A stretch of 64,000 bases of DNA, from assembly GCF_003634705.1 (NCBI RefSeq), contig NZ_RBWU01000002.1, forward strand, positions 1,401,357 through 1,465,356, given 5' to 3'. This DNA is from Actinomadura pelletieri DSM 43383 (lineage in GTDB: Bacteria > Actinomycetota > Actinomycetes > Streptosporangiales > Streptosporangiaceae). Below the pieces are notes generated by a model, which saw only the letters and a list, made by a program, of their open reading frames with translations, did not search any database and was not told where the DNA came from. Position numbers and translations under genes: made by a program. Positions 35,030 through 44,857 of the stretch are shown in pieces. The stretch's first letter is position 1. Each line of letters starts with the position of its first letter.

Positions 35030-37098
35030 ACCCCCGCACCCACTTCCGCCTCGTCGTCCTGTACGTGCTGGTCGGCGCGCTGCTGCTCGTCCTCATCGGA
35101 CGGCTGTGGACCCTCCAGGTTCTGGAGGGCCAGCACTACCGGGACATCGCCGCCCAGAACCGCACCCGCGACATCGTCGTCCCGGCCGTCCGCGGCATGA
35201 TCCTCGACGATCGGGGACGGCCCCTCGTCCGCAACACCAGCGCGCTCGTGGTGTCGGTCGACCGGACGACCCTGTCCCGGCAGGACGACGGCGGCGAGGC
35301 CGTTCTGAAACGCCTCGCGAGCGTCCTCGGCATCAGCCACGACGAGATCACCAAACGCATCAGGCTGTGCGCGCCGAACGTCAAGCGGCCCTGCTGGCCC
35401 GGGTCCCCGTACCAGCCGATCCCCGTCGAGGACCATGTCGACCCGAGGCGCGCCCTCCAGATCATGGAACGCCAGGAGGACTTTCCCGGCGTCACCGCGC
35501 AGGTCCAGGCCGTCCGCGACTACCCGGAGCCGGAGGGCGCGAAGCCCGCGCAGGTCCTCGGCTACCTCCAGCCGGTCACGCAGGAGGAACTCGACAAGCG
35601 CACCGGCCTCAAGGTCACCGGGTACAGCGGCGTCGACCTCGTCGGCCGCGCGGGCCTGGAGGCGCAGTACGACGCGGCGCTGCGCGGCGAACCCGGGTTC
35701 CGCAAGGTCCTGGTCGACAGCCAGGGACGCGTCACCGGCACCGCCGAGGAGCAGGCGCCCGTCCCCGGCAACCATCTCGTCACCAGCATCGACGCGGGCG
35801 TGCAGGGCGCGGCGGAGAAGGCGCTCAAGGGCGCCATCGACGCGGCGCGCAAGGCGGGCCGCCCGGCCGACTCGGGCGCCGCGGTGGTGATGGACGTCCG
35901 CAACGGCCGGATGATCGCGATGGCCAGCCATCCGACGTACGACCCGGCCATCTGGACCGGCGGAATCTCCCAGGAGCAGTACGAGGCGCTGCTCGGCAAG
36001 AAGAAGGGCGAGCCGCTGATCTCCCGCGTCACCCAGGGCCAGTTCGCCCCCGGCTCCACGTTCAAGATCTCCTCGGTGTCCGCCGCGGTGAAGGACGGGG
36101 CGAGCCTGAAGGGCATCTATCCGTGCCCCGGTTCGTACAACGTCGGCAACCGCGCGTTCTCGAACTTCGAGGGGCAGGCGCTCGGCCCGATGACGCTGCA
36201 CACCGCCCTCGTCAAGTCCTGCGACACGATCTTCTACCGGTTCGCGTACCAGGAATGGCAGCGCGACGGCGGCATGAAGCCGAAGAAGAACCCGTCCGAC
36301 CCGATGGTGAAGATGGCGCGCGAGTACGGGTTCGGGTCGCGCACCGGCATCGACCTGCCGAGCGAGAGCGACGGCCGCATCCCCGACCGGGGTTGGAAGA
36401 AGAACTTCTGGGAGGCCACCAAGGAGGCCAACTGCAAGGGCGCCAAGGAGGGCTACCCGCAGGTGGCCAAGACCGACCCGGCCCGCGCCGCCTACCTGAA
36501 GGCGATCGCGACGGAGAACTGCACCGAGGGGTACGTGTGGCGTCCCGGTGACGCCGCCAACTTCTCCGTCGGGCAGGGCGACGTGCTGGTGACGCCCCTA
36601 CAGCTCGCCCGCGCGTACGCGGCCGTCGCGAACGGTGGACGGCTGGTGGTGCCCCGGCTCGGCGTCGCGGTGGTCCGCCCGGACGGCAAGGTCGTCCGCA
36701 GGATCGAGGAGCCTCCGGCGGAGAAGCTGCCCGTCGACGCCAAGGTCCTGAAGTACATCCGCAACGCCCTCGCCGACGTCCCGAAGGAGGGCACGGCCGC
36801 GGGCGCGTTCTCCGGGTTCGACACCAAGACCGTCGAGGTCGGCGGCAAGACCGGCACCGCCGAGGTGTACGGCAAGGAGGACACCTCCTGGTTCGCCTCG
36901 TTCGGCCCGGTGAAGGAGCCGCGGTACGCGGTCGTGGCGATGGTCTCGCAGGGCGGCACGGGCGCGTCCACGGCCGCGCCGATCGTCCGGCAGATCTGGG
37001 AGGCCATGTACGGGACGAAGGACCGCAAGCCCATCCTCAAGAACGGCGGGCTGCCGTCCGAGCTGCCGCCGCTGCCCGGGACGGGAGCCGCGCCGTGA
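35026..37098 (+). CDS. mrdA: Penicillin-binding protein 2 (elongasome transpeptidase)
   Basis: This class B PBP crosslinks peptidoglycan during elongation. The 690-residue protein has one N-terminal membrane helix (about 9-27), a pedestal domain (RTRDIVVPAVRGMILDDRGRPLV) and the transpeptidase domain with SxxK Ser344-Lys347 (GSTFKI), Ser398-Cys399-Asp400 in the SxN position and Lys608-Thr-Gly. The SCD variant is common among PBP2 proteins. The region 450-510 has an extra Cys-containing insertion (EANCKGAKEGYPQV, ENCTEGYVW). GTG 35026 overlaps mreD, and the gene overlaps rodA by four bases. Confidence 0.94.
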   Translation: MNPRTHFRLVVLYVLVGALLLVLIGRLWTLQVLEGQHYRDIAAQNRTRDIVVPAVRGMILDDRGRPLVRNTSALVVSVDRTTLSRQDDGGEAVLKRLASVLGISHDEITKRIRLCAPNVKRPCWPGSPYQPIPVEDHVDPRRALQIMERQEDFPGVTAQVQAVRDYPEPEGAKPAQVLGYLQPVTQEELDKRTGLKVTGYSGVDLVGRAGLEAQYDAALRGEPGFRKVLVDSQGRVTGTAEEQAPVPGNHLVTSIDAGVQGAAEKALKGAIDAARKAGRPADSGAAVVMDVRNGRMIAMASHPTYDPAIWTGGISQEQYEALLGKKKGEPLISRVTQGQFAPGSTFKISSVSAAVKDGASLKGIYPCPGSYNVGNRAFSNFEGQALGPMTLHTALVKSCDTIFYRFAYQEWQRDGGMKPKKNPSDPMVKMAREYGFGSRTGIDLPSESDGRIPDRGWKKNFWEATKEANCKGAKEGYPQVAKTDPARAAYLKAIATENCTEGYVWRPGDAANFSVGQGDVLVTPLQLARAYAAVANGGRLVVPRLGVAVVRPDGKVVRRIEEPPAEKLPVDAKVLKYIRNALADVPKEGTAAGAFSGFDTKTVEVGGKTGTAEVYGKEDTSWFASFGPVKEPRYAVVAMVSQGGTGASTAAPIVRQIWEAMYGTKDRKPILKNGGLPSELPPLPGTGAAP

Positions 37099-38279
37099 TC
37101 ACCGGTTCGGGGGTCGGCACCGTCGAGGCGTACGCGGCGCGGCGGGGATGGCGCAGCCGGGTCGGTGAGCTGCGGCGGCTCGACTGGCCGCTGTTCGTGG
37201 CCGTGCTGGCGCTGTCGGTCGTCGGCGCGCTGCTGGTCCGCTCGGCGACGTTCCAGCTGCTGACCGAGCAGGGTAAAGACCCGGAGGGCTTCCTCAAACG
37301 GCACATCCTGAACCTGGTCATCGGGTTCGTGCTCGGCGGCGTCGTCACCGTCCTGGACTACCGGCTGCTGCGCGCCTACGTCCCCATCCTGTACGGGGTG
37401 GCGTGCGTCGGCCTGGTCGCGGTCCTGTCCCCGCTCGGCGAGACGATCAACGGGTCGCATTCGTGGATCGTGCTCGGCGGCGGCTTCCAGGTGCAGCCGT
37501 CGGAGTTCGCGAAGGTCGGGCTCGTGGTGCTGCTCGCGATGATCATGGGCGAGCCGCGTGACGGGGAGATCGGGCCGGGCCGCCGCGACGTGCTGCTCGC
37601 GCTGGTCCTGGCGGGGGTGCCCGCCGTGCTGATCATGCTGCAGCCCGACCTCGGCACCACGCTGGTGTTCATCGCGGTCGTGCTCGGCATGCTGGCGATC
37701 TCCGGCGCGCAGAAGCGGTGGCTCGTCGGCCTGGTCGGCGGCGGGCTCGGCGCGGGCGCCGCGGTGTGGTTCTTCGGCCTGCTGGAGGACTACCAGATCG
37801 ACCGGTTCACCGCGTTCCTGGACCCGGAGGCCGACCCGCGCGGCGCCGGCTACAACGCGCAACAGGCCCGGATCGCGGTCGGGTCGGGCGGCGGGTTCGG
37901 CAAGGGCCTGTTCCAGGGCGAGCAGACCGGCGGCCACTTCGTCCCCGAGCAGCAGACCGACTTCATCTTCACGGTGGCGGGGGAGGAGCTCGGCTTCGTC
38001 GGCGGCGCCGTGATCGTCGCGCTGCTCGGCCTGGTGCTGTGGCGTGGCCTGCGCATCGCCACCCAGGCCGCCGACCTGTTCGGGACGCTCGTCGCGACCG
38101 GTGTCGTGTGCTGGCTCGGCTTCCAGACGTTCCAGAACGTCGGAATGTCGATCGGGATCATGCCGATCACCGGTCTGCCGCTGCCGTTCGTGTCGTACGG
38201 CGGCTCGGCGACCTTCGCGAACATGATCGCGTTCGGGCTGCTCCAGGCGGTGCATGTGCGTCGCCGCCCTTTCGACTGA
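37095..38279 (+). CDS. rodA: RodA SEDS-family peptidoglycan glycosyltransferase
   Basis: RodA polymerises lipid II together with PBP2. The 394-residue protein has about ten membrane segments and SEDS signatures: QPSEFAKVGLVVLLA, LQPDLGTTLVF, QQTDFIFTVAGEELGFVGG and MPITGLPLPFVSYGGSATFANM. The catalytic Asp of the large loop region lies in the YQIDRFTAFLDPEADPRGAGYNAQQA segment. GTG 37095 overlaps the mrdA stop (GTGA). It is the last gene of the mre operon. Confidence 0.94.
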   Translation: MITGSGVGTVEAYAARRGWRSRVGELRRLDWPLFVAVLALSVVGALLVRSATFQLLTEQGKDPEGFLKRHILNLVIGFVLGGVVTVLDYRLLRAYVPILYGVACVGLVAVLSPLGETINGSHSWIVLGGGFQVQPSEFAKVGLVVLLAMIMGEPRDGEIGPGRRDVLLALVLAGVPAVLIMLQPDLGTTLVFIAVVLGMLAISGAQKRWLVGLVGGGLGAGAAVWFFGLLEDYQIDRFTAFLDPEADPRGAGYNAQQARIAVGSGGGFGKGLFQGEQTGGHFVPEQQTDFIFTVAGEELGFVGGAVIVALLGLVLWRGLRIATQAADLFGTLVATGVVCWLGFQTFQNVGMSIGIMPITGLPLPFVSYGGSATFANMIAFGLLQAVHVRRRPFD

Positions 38280-38334
38280 GCCTGCGGCGGTCTCCCGGCG
38301 GGCGCGGAGCGACCGGTGGGCCGGGCGGCGCCGG

Positions 38335-38340
38335 TAGAGT
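38335..38340 (+). promoter_or_regulatory. Probable -10 box of the radical SAM gene
   Basis: TAGAGT fits TANNNT and lies 41 bases before ATG 38381, in the 101-base gap after rodA. It suggests a new transcription unit. Confidence 0.4.
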
Positions 38341-38380
38341 GGACGTTCTTCCCAACGTCCCCTGCACGGAGGGTTCCGCC

Positions 38381-40303
38381 ATGCCGGTCGAGTCGATCTT
38401 CCCGCGCCTGGAGCCGCTGCTCCCGAGCGTGCAGAAGCCGATTCAGTACGTGGGCGGTGAGCTGAACTCCCAGGTCAAGGACTGGGACGAGGCCGAGGTC
38501 CGCTGGGCGCTGATGTATCCCGACGCCTACGAGGTAGGGCTGCCGAACCAGGGCGTCCAGATCCTTTACGAGATCCTGAACGAGCGCGACGGGGTCCTCG
38601 CGGAGCGGACGTACTCGGTGTGGCCCGACATGGAGGCCGTCATGCGGGAGCACGGCATCCCGCAGTTCACCGTGGACGCGCACCGCCCGGTCGCCGCGTT
38701 CGACGTGTTCGGCGTGTCGTTCTCCACCGAACTCGGCTACACGAACCTGCTCACGGCCCTCGACCTCGCGGGCATCCCGCTGGAGGCCGCCGACCGCACC
38801 GGCGACCACCCGATCGTCATCGCGGGCGGGCACGCCGCGTTCAACCCCGAGCCGATCGCCGCCTTCGTCGACGCGGCGGTCCTCGGCGACGGTGAGGAGA
38901 TCGCGCTCGCCATCACCGAGGTGATCCGCGAGTGGAAGGCCGAGGGCGGGCCCGGCGGCCGGGACGAGTTGCTGCTGCGGCTCGCCGCGTCCGGCGGCGT
39001 GTACGTGCCCCGCTTCTACGACGTCACCTACCTGCCCGACGGGCGGATCCAGCGGGTCGCGCCGAACCGGCCGGGCGTGCCGTGGCGGATCGAGAAGCAC
39101 ACCGTCATGGACCTCGACCAGTGGCCGTACCCGAAGAAGCCCCTGGTTCCGCTCGCGGAGACCGTCCACGAGCGGTTCAGCGTGGAGATCTTCCGTGGCT
39201 GCACGCGCGGCTGCCGGTTCTGCCAGGCCGGGATGATCACCCGTCCGGTCCGGGAACGTTCGATCACCACGATCGGCGCGATGGTCGACCAAGGGCTGAA
39301 GGAGTCCGGGTTCCAAGAGGTCGGGCTGCTCAGCCTGTCCAGCGCCGACCACAGCGAGATCGGTGACGTCGCCAAGGGCCTCGCCGACCGGTACGAGGGC
39401 ACGAACACGTCGCTGTCGCTGCCGTCCACCCGGGTGGACGCGTTCAACATCACCCTCGCCAACGAGTTCTCGCGCGGCGGACGCCGCTCCGGCCTGACGT
39501 TCGCGCCCGAGGGCGGCTCCGAGCGGATGCGCAAGGTCATCAACAAGATGGTCACCGAGGACGACCTGATCCGCACCGTCACCACCGCGTACGAGAACGG
39601 CTGGCGCCAGGTGAAGCTGTACTTCATGTGCGGCCTGCCCACCGAGGAGGACGAGGACGTCCTCGCGATCGCCGACATGGCCAAACGCGTCATCCGCGCG
39701 GGCCGCGAGGCCACCGGCCGCAAGGACATCCGCTGCACGGTCTCCATCGGCGGGTTCGTGCCGAAGCCGCACACCCCGTTCCAGTGGGCCGCGCAGTGCG
39801 ACCACGAGACCGTCGACCGGCGCCTGCGGGCCCTGAAGGACGCCCTGCGCGGCGACAAGGAGTACGGCCGCGCCATCGGGCTGCGCTACCACGACGGACA
39901 GCCGTCCATCGTCGAGGGCCTGCTGTCGCGCGGCGACCGCCGAGTCGGGAAGATCATCCGGGCGGTGTGGGAGGACGGCGGCCGTTTCGACGGCTGGAGC
40001 GAGCACTTCTCCTACGAGCGCTGGACGACGGCCGCGGAGAAGGCGCTGGCGGACGAGCCCGTCGACCTCGCCTGGTACACCGTCCGCGAACGCGACGAGG
40101 TCGAGGTCCTGCCGTGGGACCACCTCGACGCCGGACTCGACCGCGAGTGGCTCTGGCAGGACTGGCAGGACGCCGTCGACGAGACCGAGGTCGAGGACTG
40201 CCGCTGGACGCCCTGCTACGACTGCGGTGTCTGCCCCACCATGGGCACGGAGATCCAGATCGGCCCCACGGGCCGGAAACTGCTCCCGCTGTCGGTCGTC
40301 TAG
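38381..40303 (+). CDS. TIGR03960-type B12-binding-fold radical SAM protein
   Basis: The 640-residue protein has an N-terminal B12-binding-like domain (about 30-200) and a radical SAM core with the 4Fe-4S cysteines Cys274, Cys278 and Cys281 (CTRGCRFCQAG), followed by the SAM-binding strands (LTFAPEGGSERMRKVINK). The C-terminus has CRWTPCYDCGVCPTMG, a Cys-rich tail. Proteins of this family precede a TIGR03936/DUF2344 protein and rne in actinobacteria, exactly as here, but their substrate is not known. ATG 38381 has GGAGGG 8 bases upstream. Confidence 0.9.
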   Translation: MPVESIFPRLEPLLPSVQKPIQYVGGELNSQVKDWDEAEVRWALMYPDAYEVGLPNQGVQILYEILNERDGVLAERTYSVWPDMEAVMREHGIPQFTVDAHRPVAAFDVFGVSFSTELGYTNLLTALDLAGIPLEAADRTGDHPIVIAGGHAAFNPEPIAAFVDAAVLGDGEEIALAITEVIREWKAEGGPGGRDELLLRLAASGGVYVPRFYDVTYLPDGRIQRVAPNRPGVPWRIEKHTVMDLDQWPYPKKPLVPLAETVHERFSVEIFRGCTRGCRFCQAGMITRPVRERSITTIGAMVDQGLKESGFQEVGLLSLSSADHSEIGDVAKGLADRYEGTNTSLSLPSTRVDAFNITLANEFSRGGRRSGLTFAPEGGSERMRKVINKMVTEDDLIRTVTTAYENGWRQVKLYFMCGLPTEEDEDVLAIADMAKRVIRAGREATGRKDIRCTVSIGGFVPKPHTPFQWAAQCDHETVDRRLRALKDALRGDKEYGRAIGLRYHDGQPSIVEGLLSRGDRRVGKIIRAVWEDGGRFDGWSEHFSYERWTTAAEKALADEPVDLAWYTVRERDEVEVLPWDHLDAGLDREWLWQDWQDAVDETEVEDCRWTPCYDCGVCPTMGTEIQIGPTGRKLLPLSVV

Positions 40304-40389
40304 CCGGAACCGGCCGCGTGAAGGCCGTGAACTGCGGGGCTTCGGGAGTCGCGGCACCGGTGCCTGGTCGAGCACGGCCCAGCGACCCG

Positions 40390-40395
40390 TACTCT
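40390..40395 (+). promoter_or_regulatory. Probable -10 box upstream of the DUF2344 gene
   Basis: TACTCT lies 60 bases before ATG 40456. A small hairpin ACTCG-ACA-CGAGT follows at about 40418-40430. The surrounding A/T-richer sequence differs from the coding flanks. Confidence 0.35.
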
Positions 40396-40455
40396 ATAGG
40401 GAGACCTAAGTTTTTCGACTCGACACGAGTAGGAAGGACCAGAACCCTGGCACCC

Positions 40456-41316
40456 ATGCCGGAGGGTCCGGCGCCGGCCCCCGTGATCCAGCGACTGCGC
40501 GTCCGCTACGCCAAGCGGGGCAGGCTGCGGTTCACGAGCCACCGCGACATTTCCCGGGCCGTGGAACGCGCCGTCAGGCGCGCCGGGATCCCTGTCGCGT
40601 ACAGCGGCGGATTCACCCCCCACCCGAAGATCTCGTACGCGGGTGCGGCGGCGACAGGGGTGGCCAGTGAGGCGGAATACCTGGAGATCGGGCTCACCGA
40701 GACCCGCGACCCTGCGCGGGTGCAGGCCGATCTCGACGCTGCCCTGCCCCCCGGACTCGACATCGTGGACGTCGTGCCGGTAAGGGCGGGACGCGTGGGC
40801 GACGCGCAGCCGAGAGCAGGCGCGTTCGCGGATCGGCTTGAGGCGTCCGAATGGCGGATCCGGCTGGACGGCGTGTCGAACGACGACGCCGCCGACGCCG
40901 TGGCCGCCTTCATGGCCGCCGGGAGCATCGAGGTCGAGCGCCTCACCAAGAAGGGGCTGCGCCGTTTCGACGTGCGCGCCGCCGTGTCCGCGTGTGAGCT
41001 GGACCGGCGCGCCGCGGAGTCGGCCGATGCCCCTTGTGCGATACTTCGAATGGTTGTTCGGCATTCCACACCCGCCGTACGACCCGACGACATCCTCACC
41101 GGACTGCGCCAGGTCGCCGACCTCGCGCCGCCGTCACCCCCGTTGGTGACCAGGCTGGCGCAGGGGCCCCTGCGCGCGGACACCGGTGGTCTCGCGGATC
41201 CTCTGGATCCCGACCGGGAGACCGGCGTGCCGTCCGGCGACGACGCCGAGACGGCCCGCGGCCAGGAGCGGCCGCAGCCCGGAGACGCCGCGAGCGTGGA
41301 TGCCGTCAGCGCCTGA
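40456..41316 (+). CDS. TIGR03936/DUF2344 radical-SAM-linked protein
   Basis: The 286-residue protein opens with QRLRVRYAKRGRLRFTSHRDISRAVERAVRRAGIPVAYSGGFTPHPKISYAG, the DUF2344 hallmark. In many bacteria this domain is fused to the radical SAM protein encoded just upstream; here they are separate genes 152 bases apart. The C-terminal 60 residues are an acidic, Pro-rich tail. ATG 40456 has AGGAAGGA about 18 bases upstream, too far, so a nearby CTG at 40447 is an alternative start. Function is unknown. Confidence 0.87.
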   Translation: MPEGPAPAPVIQRLRVRYAKRGRLRFTSHRDISRAVERAVRRAGIPVAYSGGFTPHPKISYAGAAATGVASEAEYLEIGLTETRDPARVQADLDAALPPGLDIVDVVPVRAGRVGDAQPRAGAFADRLEASEWRIRLDGVSNDDAADAVAAFMAAGSIEVERLTKKGLRRFDVRAAVSACELDRRAAESADAPCAILRMVVRHSTPAVRPDDILTGLRQVADLAPPSPPLVTRLAQGPLRADTGGLADPLDPDRETGVPSGDDAETARGQERPQPGDAASVDAVSA

Positions 41317-41521
41317 CCGTGAGACCGAAGCCGTGGCGACACGGAACCGGTCCGCAGGGTACGGCGGGCGCACCCCCGACGACTTCGTCGTCATGACCGG
41401 GCCTTGTCCGGGCGTGGCGACGCCGACGACTGACGGAGCGCTCTCGTGCGGCGCACCGCGTCGATCCGCCCCTCGGCGGAGCGAGCGGTCGCGCCCGGGA
41501 GCCTGACGGGAGATTGCCCGC

Positions 41522-44500
41522 ATGCTTGAGAACGAAGCCGATTCGGCCAACGCCGAAGGCACCGACAACGACACCACCGACGACCCGACGAACGCGAACA
41601 CCGGGAACGCGAACACCGGGAACGCGAACACCGGGAGCACCGGCGACGCGAGCGCGGCGGCCGAGACCGGAACGGAGACCGAGGCGAAGGCACGTGCCCG
41701 GCGGGCGAGCCGCCCCGCGGGCCCGCCGCCGGAGGCGCCGGAGGGCCCCGCCGCCGAGGAGGCCCCCGAGCCGCCGAAGCGCACGACCCGGACCCGCACC
41801 CGCACGAGGAGCGGAAAGGCCGCCGAGACGCCCGAGCCCGTCCCGATGACGGGCGCCGAGGTGTCCCCGGACACCGAGACCGAGCCCGAGGGCGAGGAGC
41901 CGCCTCCCACCCGGACCCGCACCCGGACCAGGCGGCGCACCTCGTCCGCCTCGTCCGCCTCGTCCAGCGCGTCCGAGGCCGCCGAGCCGTCCGTGGCGCC
42001 CACCGTCCCGCCGGTGCCCGAGGTTCCGCCCGCCCCGACCGGGGTGGAGCCGTCCGCCGGTCCGGTCTCCGAGATCGAGCCCGCCGCGGGCGTCGGGGTC
42101 CCCGGCGTGACGTTCCAGGCGCCGATGGTCGTGTTCCAGCCGCCGCAGCCGAAGGCCGGGCCCCCGGCCCGTCCGCAGGACGAGCGCGAGACCGCCGAGC
42201 AGGACGCCGCCGACGAGGAGCACGACGAGCGCGACGACCGCGTGTCCGGCGAGGACGACTCCGACGACCGCCCGTCCCGCCGCCGTCGCCGCCGGGGCGG
42301 CCGTGGCCGCGGCCGGGGCGGCAAGGAGGGCGCCGACGACGAGGCGCAGGCCGACGAGGTCGAGGAGAAGGACGAGGAACCCGCCAAGGCCGGGGCCAAG
42401 ACCGCCAAGAAGGAGAAGGCCCCCAAGAAGGACAAGGACCGGGCGGCCAAGGGCAAGGACTCGAAGGACGCCAAGGCGGATAAGTCCGACAAGGCAGACA
42501 AGGCCGAGCAGGACGGTGCCGACGAGAGCGACGAGGGCGAAGAGGATGACGCCTCCCAGAACGGGACGAGCCGTCGCCGTCGCCGCCGTCGCCGTCGCTC
42601 CGGGGCCGACGCCGAGGGCGGCAACGGCACCGACGATCCGCCGAACACGGTCGTCCATGTCCGCTCCGCCCGGGAGGCCCGCGCGGCGGCCGAGGACGAG
42701 GTCCAGTCCGTGCGGGGCTCGACCCGGCTGGAGGCCAAGAAGCAGCGCCGCCGGGAGGGTCGCGAGCAGGGCCGCCGCCGCCCGCCGGTGATCACCGAGG
42801 CCGAGTTCCTCGCCCGCCGCGAGGCCGTCGAGCGGGTCATGGTCGTCCGCAAGGAGGGTGAGCGCACCCAGATCGCCGTCCTCGAGGACGACGTGCTCGT
42901 CGAGCACTACGTGAACCGCGCGACCCACCAGTCGTACGTGGGCAACGTGTACCTCGGCAAGGTCCAGAACGTGCTGCCGTCGATGGAGGCGGCGTTCGTC
43001 GACATCGGCAAGGGCCGCAACGCCGTCCTGTACGCGGGCGAGGTCAACTGGGACGCCTCCGGGCTGGAGGGCCAGCCGCGCCGCATCGAGTCGGCGCTGA
43101 AGTCCGGCCAGTCGGTGCTCGTCCAGGTCACCAAGGACCCCCTCGGCCACAAGGGCGCCCGCCTCACCAGCCAGGTCTCGCTGCCCGGCCGCTACCTCGT
43201 GTACGTGCCCGACGGCTCGATGACCGGCATCAGCCGCAAGCTCCCCGACAAGGAGCGCAGCCGCCTCAAGTCGATCCTGAAGAAGGTCATGCCGGAGAAC
43301 GCGGGCGTGATCGTGCGGACCGCCGCGGAGGGCGCGACCGAGGAGGAGCTCGCCCGGGACGTGTCGCGCCTGGCCGCCCAGTGGGACAACATCCAGAAGA
43401 AGGTCAAGACCGCCTCCGCGCCGTCCCTGCTGTACGGCGAGCCGGACCTGACGATCCGGGTCGTCCGCGACATCTTCAACGAGGACTTCTCCAAGCTCGT
43501 CGTGTCGGGCGCCGACGCCTGGGACACGGTCTCCGACTACGTCCAGTACGTCGCCCCGCATCTCGCCGATCGCGTCGAGCGCTGGACCTCCGACCAGGAC
43601 GCGCTGTCGGCGTACCGGATCGACGAGCAGATCGCCAAGGCCCTCGACCGCAAGGTGTGGCTGCCGTCCGGTGGCTCGCTGGTGATCGACCGCACCGAGG
43701 CCATGACGGTCATCGACGTCAACACCGGCAAGTTCACCGGGCAGGGCGGCAACCTGGAGGAGACGGTCACCCGCAACAACCTGGAGGCGGCCGAGGAGAT
43801 CGTCCGCCAGCTCCGGCTCCGCGACGTCGGCGGCATCGTCGTGATCGACTTCATCGACATGGTGCTGGAGAGCAATCGCGATCTGGTGCTGCGCCGTCTC
43901 GTGGAATGCCTGTCGCGGGACCGTACCAAGCACCAGGTCGCCGAGGTCACCTCGCTGGGCCTGGTGCAGATGACCCGCAAGCGCGTCGGCCAGGGCCTGC
44001 TGGAGGCGTTCTCGGAGACCTGCGAGTCCTGCGGTGGACGCGGCATCCACGTCCACCTGTCCCCGGTCGAGCCGAAGCCGGAGAAGGCGGCCGGTAAGGA
44101 GAGCGGCCGCCGCCGCCGTCGCAAGGGCGAGATCGAACGGGTCGTGGAGGAGAAGCTCGCCGAGCACGAGACCCGCGCGGTGACCCCCGCCGAACCGGCC
44201 GCGAAGCCCGAACCCGCCGCGCAGAGGTCCGAAGCGCCCGAACCGGCCGAGGCGATCAGAGCGGTCGCGGAGGCGCCCGCGGAACCGGCGCCGTCCGCGG
44301 CCCCCGAACCGGCGCGCACCCGGCGCCGCAGGTCGGGTCCCGCCAAGCGTCCCGCGGGCCCGCCCCCGGAGTTCGACGGCGACGAGTCTCCCGCGCAGGC
44401 CGCGGTCGAGGCGGCCCAAGCCGCGAAGGAGACCGCGGGCACCTCCCCGGCCGCGCTGGACGCGGCCGAGCCCGTCCCGGTCACCCCCAACGGCACCGAA

Positions 44501-44773
44501 CCGACCGCCACGACGGCGTCCGGCGCCGAGCCGTCCGGCCCGGAAGCGGCCGACGCCGAAGCGACCGGCACAGAGCCGTCGAGCACTGAGCCGTCGAGCA
44601 CTGAGGCGGCCGGTACCGAGTCGGCCGGTACGGAACTCAACGGTTCCGCGCCGATCGTCTCCGAGGCGAACGGTGTCGGCACGGCCGAGCCCGAGGAGGA
44701 GCCGGTCACCCGCCGTCGCCGTGTCCGCCGCGCCTCGGCCGCCGCCCCCACCGCCGAGGCCGACGCCGAATGA
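41522..44773 (+). CDS. rne: Ribonuclease E/G family endoribonuclease
   Basis: This enzyme processes rRNA and degrades mRNA. The 1083-residue protein has a low-complexity N-terminal extension of about 440 residues (Glu/Asp/Lys/Arg blocks, an NANTGNANTG repeat, Arg-rich RRRRRRG patches). The catalytic core follows: S1 domain (VNRATHQSYVGNVYLGKVQNVLPSMEAAFVDIG, from about 463), DNase I-like domain with VIDVNTGKFTG (about 728-738) and VVIDFIDM, and the zinc-link cysteines Cys834 and Cys837. A second disordered Ala/Glu/Pro tail covers about 860-1083. ATG 41522 has GGGAG 9 bases upstream. The disordered arms probably recruit partners. Confidence 0.94.
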   Translation: MLENEADSANAEGTDNDTTDDPTNANTGNANTGNANTGSTGDASAAAETGTETEAKARARRASRPAGPPPEAPEGPAAEEAPEPPKRTTRTRTRTRSGKAAETPEPVPMTGAEVSPDTETEPEGEEPPPTRTRTRTRRRTSSASSASSSASEAAEPSVAPTVPPVPEVPPAPTGVEPSAGPVSEIEPAAGVGVPGVTFQAPMVVFQPPQPKAGPPARPQDERETAEQDAADEEHDERDDRVSGEDDSDDRPSRRRRRRGGRGRGRGGKEGADDEAQADEVEEKDEEPAKAGAKTAKKEKAPKKDKDRAAKGKDSKDAKADKSDKADKAEQDGADESDEGEEDDASQNGTSRRRRRRRRRSGADAEGGNGTDDPPNTVVHVRSAREARAAAEDEVQSVRGSTRLEAKKQRRREGREQGRRRPPVITEAEFLARREAVERVMVVRKEGERTQIAVLEDDVLVEHYVNRATHQSYVGNVYLGKVQNVLPSMEAAFVDIGKGRNAVLYAGEVNWDASGLEGQPRRIESALKSGQSVLVQVTKDPLGHKGARLTSQVSLPGRYLVYVPDGSMTGISRKLPDKERSRLKSILKKVMPENAGVIVRTAAEGATEEELARDVSRLAAQWDNIQKKVKTASAPSLLYGEPDLTIRVVRDIFNEDFSKLVVSGADAWDTVSDYVQYVAPHLADRVERWTSDQDALSAYRIDEQIAKALDRKVWLPSGGSLVIDRTEAMTVIDVNTGKFTGQGGNLEETVTRNNLEAAEEIVRQLRLRDVGGIVVIDFIDMVLESNRDLVLRRLVECLSRDRTKHQVAEVTSLGLVQMTRKRVGQGLLEAFSETCESCGGRGIHVHLSPVEPKPEKAAGKESGRRRRRKGEIERVVEEKLAEHETRAVTPAEPAAKPEPAAQRSEAPEPAEAIRAVAEAPAEPAPSAAPEPARTRRRRSGPAKRPAGPPPEFDGDESPAQAAVEAAQAAKETAGTSPAALDAAEPVPVTPNGTEPTATTASGAEPSGPEAADAEATGTEPSSTEPSSTEAAGTESAGTELNGSAPIVSEANGVGTAEPEEEPVTRRRRVRRASAAAPTAEADAE
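41591..41635 (+). repeat. Three perfect 15-bp tandem repeats inside rne
   Basis: AACGCGAACACCGGG is repeated three times (41591, 41606, 41621), encoding NANTG units in the disordered N-terminus. The multiple of three keeps the frame, so copy number can vary freely. Confidence 0.9.
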
Positions 44774-44780
44774 CCCGTTC

Positions 44781-44806
44781 CGGTGGGCGGGACGTCCCGC
44801 CCACCG
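44781..44806 (+). terminator. rne terminator palindrome
   Basis: A 26-base perfect palindrome (arm CGGTGGGCGGGAC) begins 7 bases after the rne stop and precedes the rplU promoter. Confidence 0.7.
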
Positions 44807-44823
44807 GGGCCCGGTCGGGCGAT

Positions 44824-44851
44824 TTGCTGGGGTCCTGAGTACCTGTACAAT
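44824..44851 (+). promoter_or_regulatory. rplU-rpmA promoter
   Basis: -35 TTGCTG (44824-44829) and -10 TACAAT (44846-44851) are 16 bases apart, close to the vegetative consensus. Transcription would start near 44858, about 250 bases before rplU. Confidence 0.7.
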
Positions 44852-44857
44852 TCAGGG

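Noticed and set aside
40394..40406. CTATAGGGAGACC resembles the initial transcribed part of a phage T7 promoter.
   Set aside because: The upstream T7 core (TAATACGACTCA) is missing and no T7-type polymerase is encoded here. Thirteen matching bases are a chance overlap with a normal -10 region.
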